From Actinomadura spongiicola (GTDB lineage: Bacteria; Actinomycetota; Actinomycetes; Streptosporangiales; Streptosporangiaceae), in contig NZ_QVNQ01000001.1 in the NCBI RefSeq assembly GCF_003432485.1, positions 124,001 to 188,000 on the forward strand: a stretch of 64,000 nt of DNA, read 5' to 3'. Below, in pieces: positions 50,700-58,832 of the stretch. A program made the position numbers and the translations under genes. The notes under the pieces are model-generated. The model ran no database searches. It was not told where the DNA came from and saw only the letters and a list, made by a program, of their open reading frames with translations. The first letter of the stretch is position 1. Every line of letters starts with the position of its first letter.

Positions 50700-51983
50700 A
50701 TGCCTGCCATCGTTCTTGTCGGGGCCCAGTGGGGAGATGAGGGCAAGGGCAAGGCCACAGACCTGCTCGGCGGGGACGTCGACTACGTCGTCCGCTACCA
50801 GGGTGGCAACAACGCCGGGCACACCGTGGTCATCGGCGACCAGAGCTACGCGCTGCACCTGCTGCCGTCCGGGGTGCTGTCCCCCGACGTCGTACCGGTG
50901 ATCGGCAACGGCGTGGTGATCGACCCGGCCGTGCTGCTCCAGGAGATCGACGGCCTGCGCGACCGCGGCGTGAGCTGCGAACGCCTCCTGATCTCGGCGA
51001 ACGCGCACCTGATCATGCCGCACCACCGGGCCCTCGACAAGGTCACCGAACGCTACCTCGGCAAGGCCAGGATCGGCACCACCGGACGCGGCATCGGCCC
51101 CACCTACGCCGACAAGATCAATCGCATGGGCATCCGGGTGCAGGACCTCTTCGACCCGAACATCCTCACCCAGAAGCTCGATCTGGCGCTGCGCGAGAAG
51201 AACCAGGTCCTGACGAAGGTCTACAACCGGCGCCGCATCGAGACGGGCCCGATCGTCCAGGAGTACGTGGCGTACGGGGAGCGGTTGAAGCCGTTCGTCG
51301 CCGACACCACGCTGATCCTCAACCAGGCCCTGGACGACGACAAGGTCGTCCTGCTGGAGGGCGCCCAGGGCACGCTCCTCGACCTCGACCACGGCACGTA
51401 CCCGTTCGTGACGTCGTCCAGCCCCACGGCGGGCGGCGCGTGCGCGGGCTCCGGCATCGGTCCCACGAAGATCAGCCGCGTGATCGGCATCATCAAGGCG
51501 TACACGACCCGCGTGGGCTCGGGGCCCTTCCCCACGGAGCTGCTGGACGAGCAGGGCGAGTACCTGCGCAAGACCGGCGGCGAGTACGGCGTCACCACCG
51601 GACGCGACCGCCGCTGCGGCTGGTTCGACGCCGTCATCGCCCGCTACGCGACCCGCGTCAACGGCATCACCGACTACTTCCTCACCAAGCTGGACGTCCT
51701 GTCCGGTCTGGAACGGGTCCCGGTGTGCGTCGCCTACGAGGTGGACGGCGTCCGCGTCGACGAACTGCCCACGACCCAGACCGAGTTCCACCACGCCAAG
51801 CCGATCCTGGAGTACCTGGACGGCTGGCAGGAGGACATCAGCGGCGCCAAGAAGTTCGAGGACCTGCCCAAGAACGCGCAGGCGTACGTCCGCGCCGTGG
51901 AGGAGATGTCCGGCTGCCGCATCTCCGCGATCGGTGTCGGACCGGGCCGCGACCAGACCCTCTCCCTGCGCCCGCTCGTCTGA
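50700..51983 (+). CDS. purA: adenylosuccinate synthetase
   Basis: A 427-residue GTP-dependent enzyme joining IMP and aspartate, first step from IMP to AMP. Starts [23 protein letters not shown] with the P-loop; other marks are [10 protein letters not shown], the IMP-binding [36 protein letters not shown], and the [12 protein letters not shown] segment. Normal length. The partner purB is in the same window at 14.9 kb, on the other strand. A GDPD gene follows with 2-bp spacing. Confidence 0.97.
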   Translation: MPAIVLVGAQWGDEGKGKATDLLGGDVDYVVRYQGGNNAGHTVVIGDQSYALHLLPSGVLSPDVVPVIGNGVVIDPAVLLQEIDGLRDRGVSCERLLISANAHLIMPHHRALDKVTERYLGKARIGTTGRGIGPTYADKINRMGIRVQDLFDPNILTQKLDLALREKNQVLTKVYNRRRIETGPIVQEYVAYGERLKPFVADTTLILNQALDDDKVVLLEGAQGTLLDLDHGTYPFVTSSSPTAGGACAGSGIGPTKISRVIGIIKAYTTRVGSGPFPTELLDEQGEYLRKTGGEYGVTTGRDRRCGWFDAVIARYATRVNGITDYFLTKLDVLSGLERVPVCVAYEVDGVRVDELPTTQTEFHHAKPILEYLDGWQEDISGAKKFEDLPKNAQAYVRAVEEMSGCRISAIGVGPGRDQTLSLRPLV

Positions 51984-51985
51984 GA

Positions 51986-52804
51986 GTGGAGATCCACGGG
52001 CATCGAGGCGCCCGGGGCGTCCGGCCGGAGAACACCCTCCCCGGCTTCGCCCACGCGGTCGCCCTCGGCGTGGACGCCATCGAACTCGACGTCGGCCTGT
52101 CCGCGGACGACGTGGTCGTCCTCAACCACGACCAGGCCCTCTCACCGGCCAACCTCACCGACACCGCACCCGCGTGGCCCGGCGACCCCGCCTTCCCCTA
52201 CGTGGGCAAGCGGATCCGGTCACTCACCCTCGCCCAGCTCCGCACCATCGACGCGGGCACCCGGCCCCATGAGGCGTTCACGCAGGTGCCCGTACCGGGC
52301 GCCCGCATCCCCACCCTCACCGAGGCGTGCGCCCTGCTGGACGCGACGGACGTGACCCTGTCCGTCGAACTGAAGACCGACCCGACCTGGCCGCTCGCCG
52401 AGATCGAACACTTCACCGCCGCCACGGCGGACATCCTGACGTCCCACGACCTCACGCACCGGACCCGCCTCCTCGCCTTCGACTGGCGCGTCCTGACCAC
52501 GGCTCGAAAGCACCACCCCGACTTCGGCCGCGTGGCCCTGTTCGAACGCAAGACCCTCGCGGCGAACACCGCCTGGCTGGCGGACCACCCACCGAACGAC
52601 CCGGTCGCCGCGGCCGCGTCCATCGGCGCGACCGCCATCTCCCCCGAAGCGGCGCTCACCACCCCCGCCCTGGTGGACCAGGCCCACGCCGCCGACCTCC
52701 CGGTCATCGTCTGGACGGTCAACACCCTCGAAGACCTGTCCCGCTTCACCGCCTACGGCGCGGACGCCGTCGTCACCGACTACCCCGACCGCATCACGAA
52801 CTGA
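51986..52804 (+). CDS. glycerophosphodiester phosphodiesterase
   Basis: A 272-residue TIM-barrel phosphodiesterase. The catalytic start VEIHGHRGARGVRPENTLPGFAHA contains the paired histidine/arginine/glutamate; AIELDVGLSADDVVVLNHD gives the metal-binding E and D and second histidine, and LSVELKTDPTWPL another glutamate-lysine pair. No signal peptide, so it is cytosolic and probably turns over glycerophosphodiesters. The GTG at 51986 lies 2 bp after the purA stop, suggesting co-transcription. Confidence 0.9.
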   Translation: MEIHGHRGARGVRPENTLPGFAHAVALGVDAIELDVGLSADDVVVLNHDQALSPANLTDTAPAWPGDPAFPYVGKRIRSLTLAQLRTIDAGTRPHEAFTQVPVPGARIPTLTEACALLDATDVTLSVELKTDPTWPLAEIEHFTAATADILTSHDLTHRTRLLAFDWRVLTTARKHHPDFGRVALFERKTLAANTAWLADHPPNDPVAAAASIGATAISPEAALTTPALVDQAHAADLPVIVWTVNTLEDLSRFTAYGADAVVTDYPDRITN

Positions 52805-52809
52805 GGCGC

Positions 52810-53652
52810 TCACGCCACGGAGATGGCCAGGACGCCCAACAGCGAGGTCGCGATCCCGACATGCTGCGGACGCGCCAGCCGTTCCTTCAAGAACACCCGT
52901 GCCAGGACCATCGTGACGACGGTGTGGAGTGAGCCGAGAACCGCGACGACGCCCACCAGCCCGTAAGTCGAGGCGGTCGCGTAGAGGGTGTCGGCGGTGA
53001 CGATGAGGACGCCGATCGCCACAACCGCGCGAAGATCCGTCCGCGAGACCGCGACGCGATGGCTGCTGAGGACGACGACCGCCGCGACGACCACGGTGGC
53101 GGTGAGGCGAGCGGTCAGCAGCGCCCAGCCCACGTCGCCCTTGCTCGCGCCGTCCATGGCGAAGAAGAACGTGCCGAACCCGAGGGCCGCCAACAGCCCG
53201 TACAGGACGCTGGGCAGAGCCCGCGTGGTCGTGTCCTGCTCACCCCCGGCTCGCCGCGAGGTGATGACGAGCCCGAGGAGCGCCAGCACCAGCCCGCCGA
53301 ACTGGACCGTCCCGGGAACCTCCCCGGTCGCCAGGCCCGCCAGGAGCGGGACGACCGGCGCGGTCGCGGCGACGGGCGCGACGATGCTCATCCTGCCGAC
53401 GGCGAGGCCACGGTAGAGCGCGGCGACCCCGACCGTCTCGGCGACCCCGGCCGCCGCGGCCTGGCCGAGCGACCCCATACCCGGCGGGCTCGCACCGCGC
53501 ACGGTAACCAGTACCGTGACCAGCACCAGGGCCGTCGCTTGCGAAATCAGCAAGACCGTGAGCAGCGGCGCCGCGCGGCTCTTCAACCCACCGAGGAAGT
53601 CGGAGGCTCCCCAGCCGAGGGCGGCGCCCAACGCGAGGGCGATGGCGATCAC
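52810..53652 (-). CDS. EamA/DMT-family transporter
   Basis: A 280-residue membrane protein with ten hydrophobic helices in two halves, the drug/metabolite transporter layout; the first half contains ALGWGASDFLGGL and the second ends VFLKERLARPQHVGIATSLLGVLAI, the EamA signature. Substrate unknown. GTG 53652 begins one base after the stop of the alpha/beta hydrolase gene, so they form a two-gene operon controlled by the divergent MarR. The C-terminus faces the GDPD gene tail to tail. Confidence 0.85.
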   Translation of the reverse strand: MIAIALALGAALGWGASDFLGGLKSRAAPLLTVLLISQATALVLVTVLVTVRGASPPGMGSLGQAAAAGVAETVGVAALYRGLAVGRMSIVAPVAATAPVVPLLAGLATGEVPGTVQFGGLVLALLGLVITSRRAGGEQDTTTRALPSVLYGLLAALGFGTFFFAMDGASKGDVGWALLTARLTATVVVAAVVVLSSHRVAVSRTDLRAVVAIGVLIVTADTLYATASTYGLVGVVAVLGSLHTVVTMVLARVFLKERLARPQHVGIATSLLGVLAISVA

Positions 53653-53653
53653 T

Positions 53654-54514
53654 TCAGCGTCCCGCCGTGTGGTCGAGAATCGCCGGGACGACGACGTCCC
53701 ACTGGTGCCGGGGAAAGACCTCGTGACCGGTGCCTTCCAGCGGGACGAAGCGGGCGCCCGGAATCTCCGCCGCGAGCGCGCGGCCGTGGCCGACCGGGAA
53801 GAACGGGTCCTCAGCCCCATGGAACACCAGCGTCTGAGCGCCGACCTGACCGAGCCGCCCACGCCATGGCTCACCCGCATCAATCATGAAGGGGTTGGTG
53901 AGCTGCGCGGCCACGTCGACGGTCCGGTCCACGACGCGTTCGGCCGCGGCCCGCATACCCTCCTCGTCGAAGGGACGCGAGCGCGCGGCGAAGGGCCGTT
54001 CGGCCTCGACCAGATAATCGATGACCGCGGCCCGATCGGACCAGTCGGGCTCAACGGGCTCGTCCGCGAACAGCTCCCGCGACATCTCCGGCAGATCGGG
54101 GTAGTGGTGGCCTGGTCCGCCGGGCGTGCCGGAGGCGAGGATGAGCGAGGCCACCCGGTCGGCATGGTCGAGGGCCAAGAGCTGGGCGACCGCCGCGCCC
54201 TGCGACATGCCGACCACATGGGCGGAGGTGACGCCGAGCGCGTCGAGCAGCGCGGCGGCGTCCGCGACCAGATCGCGGAGCCCATACCCGGGTGATCCCG
54301 CCGGGTAGGCGGTCGAACGCCCCGCGTCCCTGCCGTCGTACCGGATGACCCGCCTGCCCCCAGCCACCAGCCGTTTCACGAACTCCTCGTCCCACGCCGA
54401 CAGCGAATGCCCCGCCCCATGAATCAGCAGGACGGCCGAGTCTTCCGGGTCGCCGAACACCTCCACGCACAGCTCCACGCCGTTGACCTTGATGATCCGC
54501 TCACCGGTCGACAT
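53654..54514 (-). CDS. alpha/beta hydrolase
   Basis: A 286-residue hydrolase with the fold's marks: oxyanion HGAGHSLSAWDEEF, the nucleophile elbow VVGMSQGAAVAQ (serine in GMSQG), a FHGAEDPFFPVGHG acid and the final histidine in GTGHEVFPRHQ. Related to DhaA/epoxide-hydrolase-like and pimeloyl-ester-type carboxylesterases; substrate unknown. ATG 54514 has AGGGAG upstream. The promoter region shared with the MarR gene contains two TTACATGTAA palindromes. Confidence 0.88.
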   Translation of the reverse strand: MSTGERIIKVNGVELCVEVFGDPEDSAVLLIHGAGHSLSAWDEEFVKRLVAGGRRVIRYDGRDAGRSTAYPAGSPGYGLRDLVADAAALLDALGVTSAHVVGMSQGAAVAQLLALDHADRVASLILASGTPGGPGHHYPDLPEMSRELFADEPVEPDWSDRAAVIDYLVEAERPFAARSRPFDEEGMRAAAERVVDRTVDVAAQLTNPFMIDAGEPWRGRLGQVGAQTLVFHGAEDPFFPVGHGRALAAEIPGARFVPLEGTGHEVFPRHQWDVVVPAILDHTAGR

Positions 54515-54531
54515 CCCACGCTCCCTAATCT

Positions 54532-54577
54532 CGTTACATGTAACGAACAAGCTAGACCCGAAATCGGTTACATGTAA
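54532..54577. promoter_or_regulatory. two TTACATGTAA operators between hydrolase and MarR genes
   Basis: CGTTACATGTAACG (54532-54545, perfect 14-bp palindrome) and TTACATGTAA (54568-54577). Centres are 34 bp apart in an 87-bp divergent spacer. Both are well matched to MarR-type dimer sites, so the divergent MarR protein probably represses itself and the hydrolase-EamA operon. Confidence 0.7.
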
Positions 54578-54601
54578 AGAAAATCTCGTAGACTCCCTGA
54601 C

Positions 54602-55057
54602 ATGTCCCAACGCTCCCGGCCGGAGATCGCCGCACAGGACGCCTGGCGCGCCTACCGCCGCCTCCAACTGCTCGTGGACGCCGAGGTCGCACGCGACCTG
54701 GAGCGCGAGGCAGGCCTGTCGCTGCCCGACTTCGAGGTGCTGTCCACCGTGGCGGCGATGTCGAGCGGCGAGCACTGCATCCGTGTCGGTCAGCTGACCG
54801 CCCGGATGGGCTGGGCCCACAGCCGCCTGTCCCGCCAGCTCGGCCGGATGGAACGCCGCGGCCTCATCGCCCGCGAACCCTGCGAACTCGACGGCCGCGG
54901 CGACGACGTCCTGCTCACCGACTCGGGCCGCCACGCCTACGAGAAGGCCGCTCCAACGCACCTGGCGTCCGTCCAGCGCCACCTCACCGGCCTGCTAACC
55001 CGAGACCAACTCAACACCCTCACCAGCATCGAACAGACCATCACCAACCACCGGTGA
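54602..55057 (+). CDS. MarR-family transcriptional regulator
   Basis: A 151-residue winged-helix protein: helix EIAAQDAWRAYRRLQLLVDAEVARDLE, DNA-binding LSLPDFEVLSTVAAMSSGEHCIRVGQLTARMGWAHSRLSRQLGRMERRGLIAR and the wing CELDGRGDDVLLTDSGRHAYEKA. ATG 54602. It is divergent from the alpha/beta hydrolase-EamA operon, with two TTACATGTAA sites between, so control of that operon in response to a small ligand, perhaps a substrate of the hydrolase or pump, is likely. Confidence 0.92.
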   Translation: MSQRSRPEIAAQDAWRAYRRLQLLVDAEVARDLEREAGLSLPDFEVLSTVAAMSSGEHCIRVGQLTARMGWAHSRLSRQLGRMERRGLIAREPCELDGRGDDVLLTDSGRHAYEKAAPTHLASVQRHLTGLLTRDQLNTLTSIEQTITNHR

Positions 55058-55119
55058 TCCCGCTTCCACCCAGAAGCCATCCATTGCCCCAGCCCACCAC
55101 CACACCCCCGGCCTCGGCC

Positions 55120-55675
55120 GACCTGCCCGAGGCAGGTTCGAGCCTGCGAAAACCAGTTCGCGAAGCCCACCCCCAGGCGAGCGGTTGCGGGTTGCGCTGG
55201 CCGGGGTCGTCTGGGCAAAGGTGCTCGCCGGCCTGAAAATATTCGATCGCTGCCGAAGCAGGCGCAAGCGAAGCGAGCCAGCGATCGCACCGCAGCCATT
55301 ACGGACGAAGGCCCACAACAACCTCAGGGTCTGCGATCGCGTCCGAAGGCAGGTTCAAGCGGAGCGAGAACCTGATCGCGCAGCGAGCCGCCAGGCGAGT
55401 CGAAGCGACACAGGCGAGCGCGCCGCAGCCCACGGTGTAGGAGGCACGCCGGGCCTGAAAGCCCGCGCGGGACTTGCCTGACCAACAGCCTCAGCCCGCA
55501 CAGCAACCCGCAACAACCTCAGGGTTTGCGATCGCGTCCGAAGGCAGGTTCGAGCCTGCGAGAACCTGATCGCGCAGCGAGCCGCAAGGCGAGCCGGAGC
55601 GATGCCAGCGATCGCACCGTGTTTTTCGACGATGGAGGCCCGCCAGGGCCGAAGGAGGAGAAAAATACAATAAAT
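55120..55675 (+). repeat. dispersed intergenic repeat, copy C (tandem units)
   Basis: Fills the 711-bp gap after the MarR gene. A worn fragment (about 55120-55200) is followed by a partial unit (about 55216-55318) and then a full unit starting CAACCTCAGGGT at 55319, repeated at 55514 (195 bp later). The last unit ends in the terminal hairpin, here with arms GTGTTTTTC and GAAAAATAC around GGCCCGCCAGGGCC. The arms differ completely from those in copies A and B but remain complementary. AGGTTCGAG...GAGAACCT forms the inner hairpin. No gene is visible in this region. Confidence 0.85.
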
Positions 55676-55768
55676 ACAGCTCGGGCGGTGTCGACGGGGG
55701 CACGACATCGCCCGAGCTTGGTGAGGACTTTACAAGGTCCGTGCCGGTTCTTCCAGGCGGCGTCCCGT

Positions 55769-56314
55769 TTAGGCCGGGTATGCGCGGCTCCGCGCGGTTC
55801 CGTTTCTCGCCTCTTCGCGGCGTTCGTCGCCGGGTTCGTCCATGAGGTCGGGGAAGTCGGCCAGGTCAGGGACGACCGCGGGCGCTCCGGCCGGCGCGGT
55901 GGCGCCGTTTCCGGTCGCTGATCTTGGTGCGCGGAGGACGGCCCAAACCGTGGTCGCGCCGTCTTCGTGGCGGACGCCCCAGCCGTCGGCGAGGGCCTCG
56001 ACGATGCCGAGTCCGCGTCCGCCGAGGGAGGAGAGGGTGCCGGGGCCGCGGCGGGGTTCGGTCATGGCCCCGCCGTCGCTGACTTCGAGTTCGAGGATGT
56101 CTCCGCGGCGCAGCCAGCAGACTCTGACCTGGCCGGACGGTAGTGGGCGCGCGTGGCGGAGGGCGTTGCTGAGGAGTTCGCTGACGATGACGCTGGCGTC
56201 GTCCACGATTGATTCGTAGACACCCGAGTCGACCAGCTCGGAGCTGAGGCGTTTACGGGCGACCGCGACGCTGGACGCGGCGTGTGGGAGCAGTACGACG
56301 CTCGACGTCCTCAC
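55769..56314 (-). CDS. anti-sigma regulatory kinase-like ATPase (HATPase_c_2)
   Basis: A 181-residue protein with the RsbW/SpoIIAB-type ATPase domain: SVAVARKRLSSELVDSGVYESIVDDASVIVSELLSNALRHARPLPSG (N box ELLSNALRHA), LELEVSDGGAM (G1) and SLGGRGLGIVEALADGWGV (G2). A C-terminal tail (about 138-181) is acidic and alanine/proline-rich. It may bind STAS proteins such as those encoded at 3.3 and 25.9 kb, or act in the BldB/DUF397-type systems; no XRE partner gene is adjacent. GTG 56314 is the frame start, with GGGGAG directly before it. Confidence 0.85.
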   Translation of the reverse strand: MRTSSVVLLPHAASSVAVARKRLSSELVDSGVYESIVDDASVIVSELLSNALRHARPLPSGQVRVCWLRRGDILELEVSDGGAMTEPRRGPGTLSSLGGRGLGIVEALADGWGVRHEDGATTVWAVLRAPRSATGNGATAPAGAPAVVPDLADFPDLMDEPGDERREEARNGTARSRAYPA

Positions 56315-56736
56315 CTCCCCGTGTTTCCTGTCGTTGGGCGAGTCCCGTCACCGCTGTTCCCGTACGTCCGAAATGCCCTGATGGGCACGACCGGAAACCA
56401 GAACGGGTCACTCCGCCGCCTGTACAACGAGTCACCGGCCATCCGGTCACGGTGATCACCTCTGGATCGGAATCCGGTCACCAACGGCAACCATCCATGG
56501 ATCTATCCAGCCAACGGTGGATTTACTCCTCACGCGCACGTTTCGTCCGTCACACCCCGTAGACACCGTACTTTCCGGCAGAAGTCAAGCTTGACCTCCC
56601 TCGGAACCCCACCCTGCCACCCTCTGAACTCGCCGAACGGCCTGGTCATAGCGGTCTCACCGCACCGTAGCGGATGGTCTTTCCTTACGGTGAGTAATCG
56701 CCATGCGGCACCGCGGTGGGGGTGCCCAACGGCCTG
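56315..56736. other. 422-bp spacer upstream of the anti-sigma gene
   Basis: No gene seen. Contains a perfect 12-bp palindrome GTCAAGCTTGAC (56584-56595), an ATCCATGGAT palindrome near 56500 and several GGTCAC/CCGGTCAC words (56420-56480). AT-richer around 56480-56700. This should hold the promoter for the anti-sigma gene on the minus strand. Confidence 0.4.
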
Positions 56737-58755
56737 TCAGGACGCCGCGCGGAGGACGAGCCGCATGCAGGTTCCGCGCCGCATGTCCGTACCACCTGCG
56801 CGTCCACGCTTCTCCGCCTCGCGCAGAAGGACGTCCGGGCGGCCTCCCGTCGACCCGATCCGGTGGGTCCCGTCCGGTCGCGACGACTTGATGTGAGATC
56901 CGTCACTCTTGCCCATCTCGGCCGGATGTGCGGAGATCGTTCCGCCCTGCTCCTCGGTGAGCCGTTTGACGATGTACAGCCCGAGCCCGATGCCGCCGAA
57001 CCTGCGGCGATCGCCGGTCTCCCCCTGGACGAACCGCTCGAAGATCCGCTCATGGTCGCCCTCTGGGATGCCGATTCCCTCGTCCGTCACCGTCACCACG
57101 ATCCCGGAGCCCTCACGGACGGCCCGGACGGACACCGTCCCGCCGTCCGGCGAGTACTTGAACGCGTTCTCCAGGAGCTGCCCGAGGATGATGTCGGTCG
57201 CCATCGCGTCCCCGCGGCAGGGCGGCAGGCCCGGCGCGATCTCCAGCTCCACCCGGTGCAGCGGCGACAGCGACCGGAAACCGGCCACCACGCCCTCCAG
57301 CACCCGCGTCAGGTCGAACGGCTCGATCGTCACGGTCAGCTCGTCCGCGCCCGCGCGTGAGCCGAGCAGCAGGTGCTCGACGAGCCGTCCGAGTGACTGG
57401 GCGCGTTCGGCGATCGTGGCGACGGCGGCGCGGCGGTCGCCGTCCGCCATCTCGTCCCACCGGTTGACCAGCGTGGACGCGAACCCCTGCACGACCGTGA
57501 TCGGCGTGCGGAGCTCATGGCTGGTGGTGGCGAGGAACAGGTCCTTGGCCTCCTCCAGCGCCTTGGCCTCCGACACGTCGCGGAAGTCGACGACCAGCTC
57601 GCCGGTCTCCTCGATCTCGGCGGCCAGGACGTTCAGCCACCTGCCCGACTCCAACCGGAATGTCAGCATCTCGCCGAGCGCGGGCATGTCGAACGGCAGC
57701 GGCCGCCCGAGGGCGTGCTCCGGCGCGATGCCGGTGAGGGCGTGCGCGGCGGGATTCCACTGCCGGACGACGAGATCGTGGTCGAGCACGGCGATCCCGT
57801 CCGCGCTGGAGTCGATCACGGCGCGTTCGTGCGCCCGCTGCCGGACGACCTCCGCGTACGCGACCGCGTTGCCGACCGCGACCCCGGCGTGTCCGGCGAG
57901 CAGTTCCAGCAGTTCGAGTTCGGTGTGGCCGATCTTGCGGCCGGAGAACAGGGCGTACAGCGCGCCGTACGGACGGTTCTGGAGGTACGACAGGCCGAGC
58001 GCGATCGTGTGCAGCCCGGGAAGCTCCGACCAGATCAGGTCGCCGAGACGCCGCTCGCCCGTCGCGAGCTTCACGGTCTTCCCCGACCGCAGCAGCTCCC
58101 CGACGAGGCTGGAGCGCAGGTCGGCGGACGTGCCGCGCATCCGCTCCGGCAGCCCGGACATGCTCACCAGCCGCAGCCGGTCACCCTCGATGCGGACGAA
58201 ACCGCCGGCGTCCGCGCCGGTCAGCTCGATCAGCGCCTCGGTGATCCGGTCGAGGACGACGGCGAGGTCCAGTTCGGCGTTCAGGTCGGCGACGATGTCG
58301 TTCAGCCGCCGGACGAGCCGGGCCCGCTCCGTCATGTGATGCTGGACGATCTCGTTCTCGTCGACCGGGTGGTACACGCCGACCCAGCCGAGCGGCGTCC
58401 CGGACGGGTCCTTCAGCAGGCTCGTGTCGATCCGGACGTCGATGAGGCGGCCGTCGCGGTGGAACCGGCGGGTCGCGAAGGAGATCTGCCCGCCCTCGGC
58501 CTCGCCGTCGCCGTCGTCGCCGCGCCGGGTGAGGAGCCGTTCCTGGACGGCGTTGTGCTCGGCCTTCAGCTCGTCCGGGACGATCGGGGGCACGCGTCCG
58601 ACCATCTCTTCGGCCGTCCAGCCGAACATCCGCTCGGCGGCCGGGTTCCACACGGTGACCTGGTGCGTCTGGTCCACGGCCACGATGGCGTCGGCGGCGC
58701 TCTCGATGACGGCCCGCGCTATCGGATCATGGACGTGGTGGTGCACGTCTGTCAT
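56737..58755 (-). CDS. PAS-GAF-PAS sensor histidine kinase
   Basis: A 672-residue soluble kinase with no membrane helix. Order: PAS (about 15-130, AVDQTHQVTVWNPAAERMFGWTAEEM), GAF (about 165-310), a second PAS (about 325-415, AVLDHDLVVRQWNPAAHALTG), HisKA with the phospho-acceptor in FLATTSHELRTPITVVQGF (about 435) and HATPase with LLENAFKYSPDGG, VTDEGIGIPEGD and GGIGLGLYIVKRLTEEQGG. After GGTISAHPAE the sequence has about 45 extra residues before the expected final strand MRLVLRAAS, an unusual insertion. ATG 58755 is preferred to the longer frame. No response regulator gene is adjacent, so it is an orphan. Confidence 0.87.
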   Translation of the reverse strand: MTDVHHHVHDPIARAVIESAADAIVAVDQTHQVTVWNPAAERMFGWTAEEMVGRVPPIVPDELKAEHNAVQERLLTRRGDDGDGEAEGGQISFATRRFHRDGRLIDVRIDTSLLKDPSGTPLGWVGVYHPVDENEIVQHHMTERARLVRRLNDIVADLNAELDLAVVLDRITEALIELTGADAGGFVRIEGDRLRLVSMSGLPERMRGTSADLRSSLVGELLRSGKTVKLATGERRLGDLIWSELPGLHTIALGLSYLQNRPYGALYALFSGRKIGHTELELLELLAGHAGVAVGNAVAYAEVVRQRAHERAVIDSSADGIAVLDHDLVVRQWNPAAHALTGIAPEHALGRPLPFDMPALGEMLTFRLESGRWLNVLAAEIEETGELVVDFRDVSEAKALEEAKDLFLATTSHELRTPITVVQGFASTLVNRWDEMADGDRRAAVATIAERAQSLGRLVEHLLLGSRAGADELTVTIEPFDLTRVLEGVVAGFRSLSPLHRVELEIAPGLPPCRGDAMATDIILGQLLENAFKYSPDGGTVSVRAVREGSGIVVTVTDEGIGIPEGDHERIFERFVQGETGDRRRFGGIGLGLYIVKRLTEEQGGTISAHPAEMGKSDGSHIKSSRPDGTHRIGSTGGRPDVLLREAEKRGRAGGTDMRRGTCMRLVLRAAS

Positions 58756-58832
58756 CGTGCCATCGGACCTCGCCACGGCGCCGGGCAACTTACGCCGAAA
58801 CTTTCTCTCTCTGGGCTCCCGATAGAGAAACC

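Noticed and set aside
49815..51794. 659-aa minus-strand ORF across repeats and purA
   Set aside because: Shadow of purA joined to repeat DNA.
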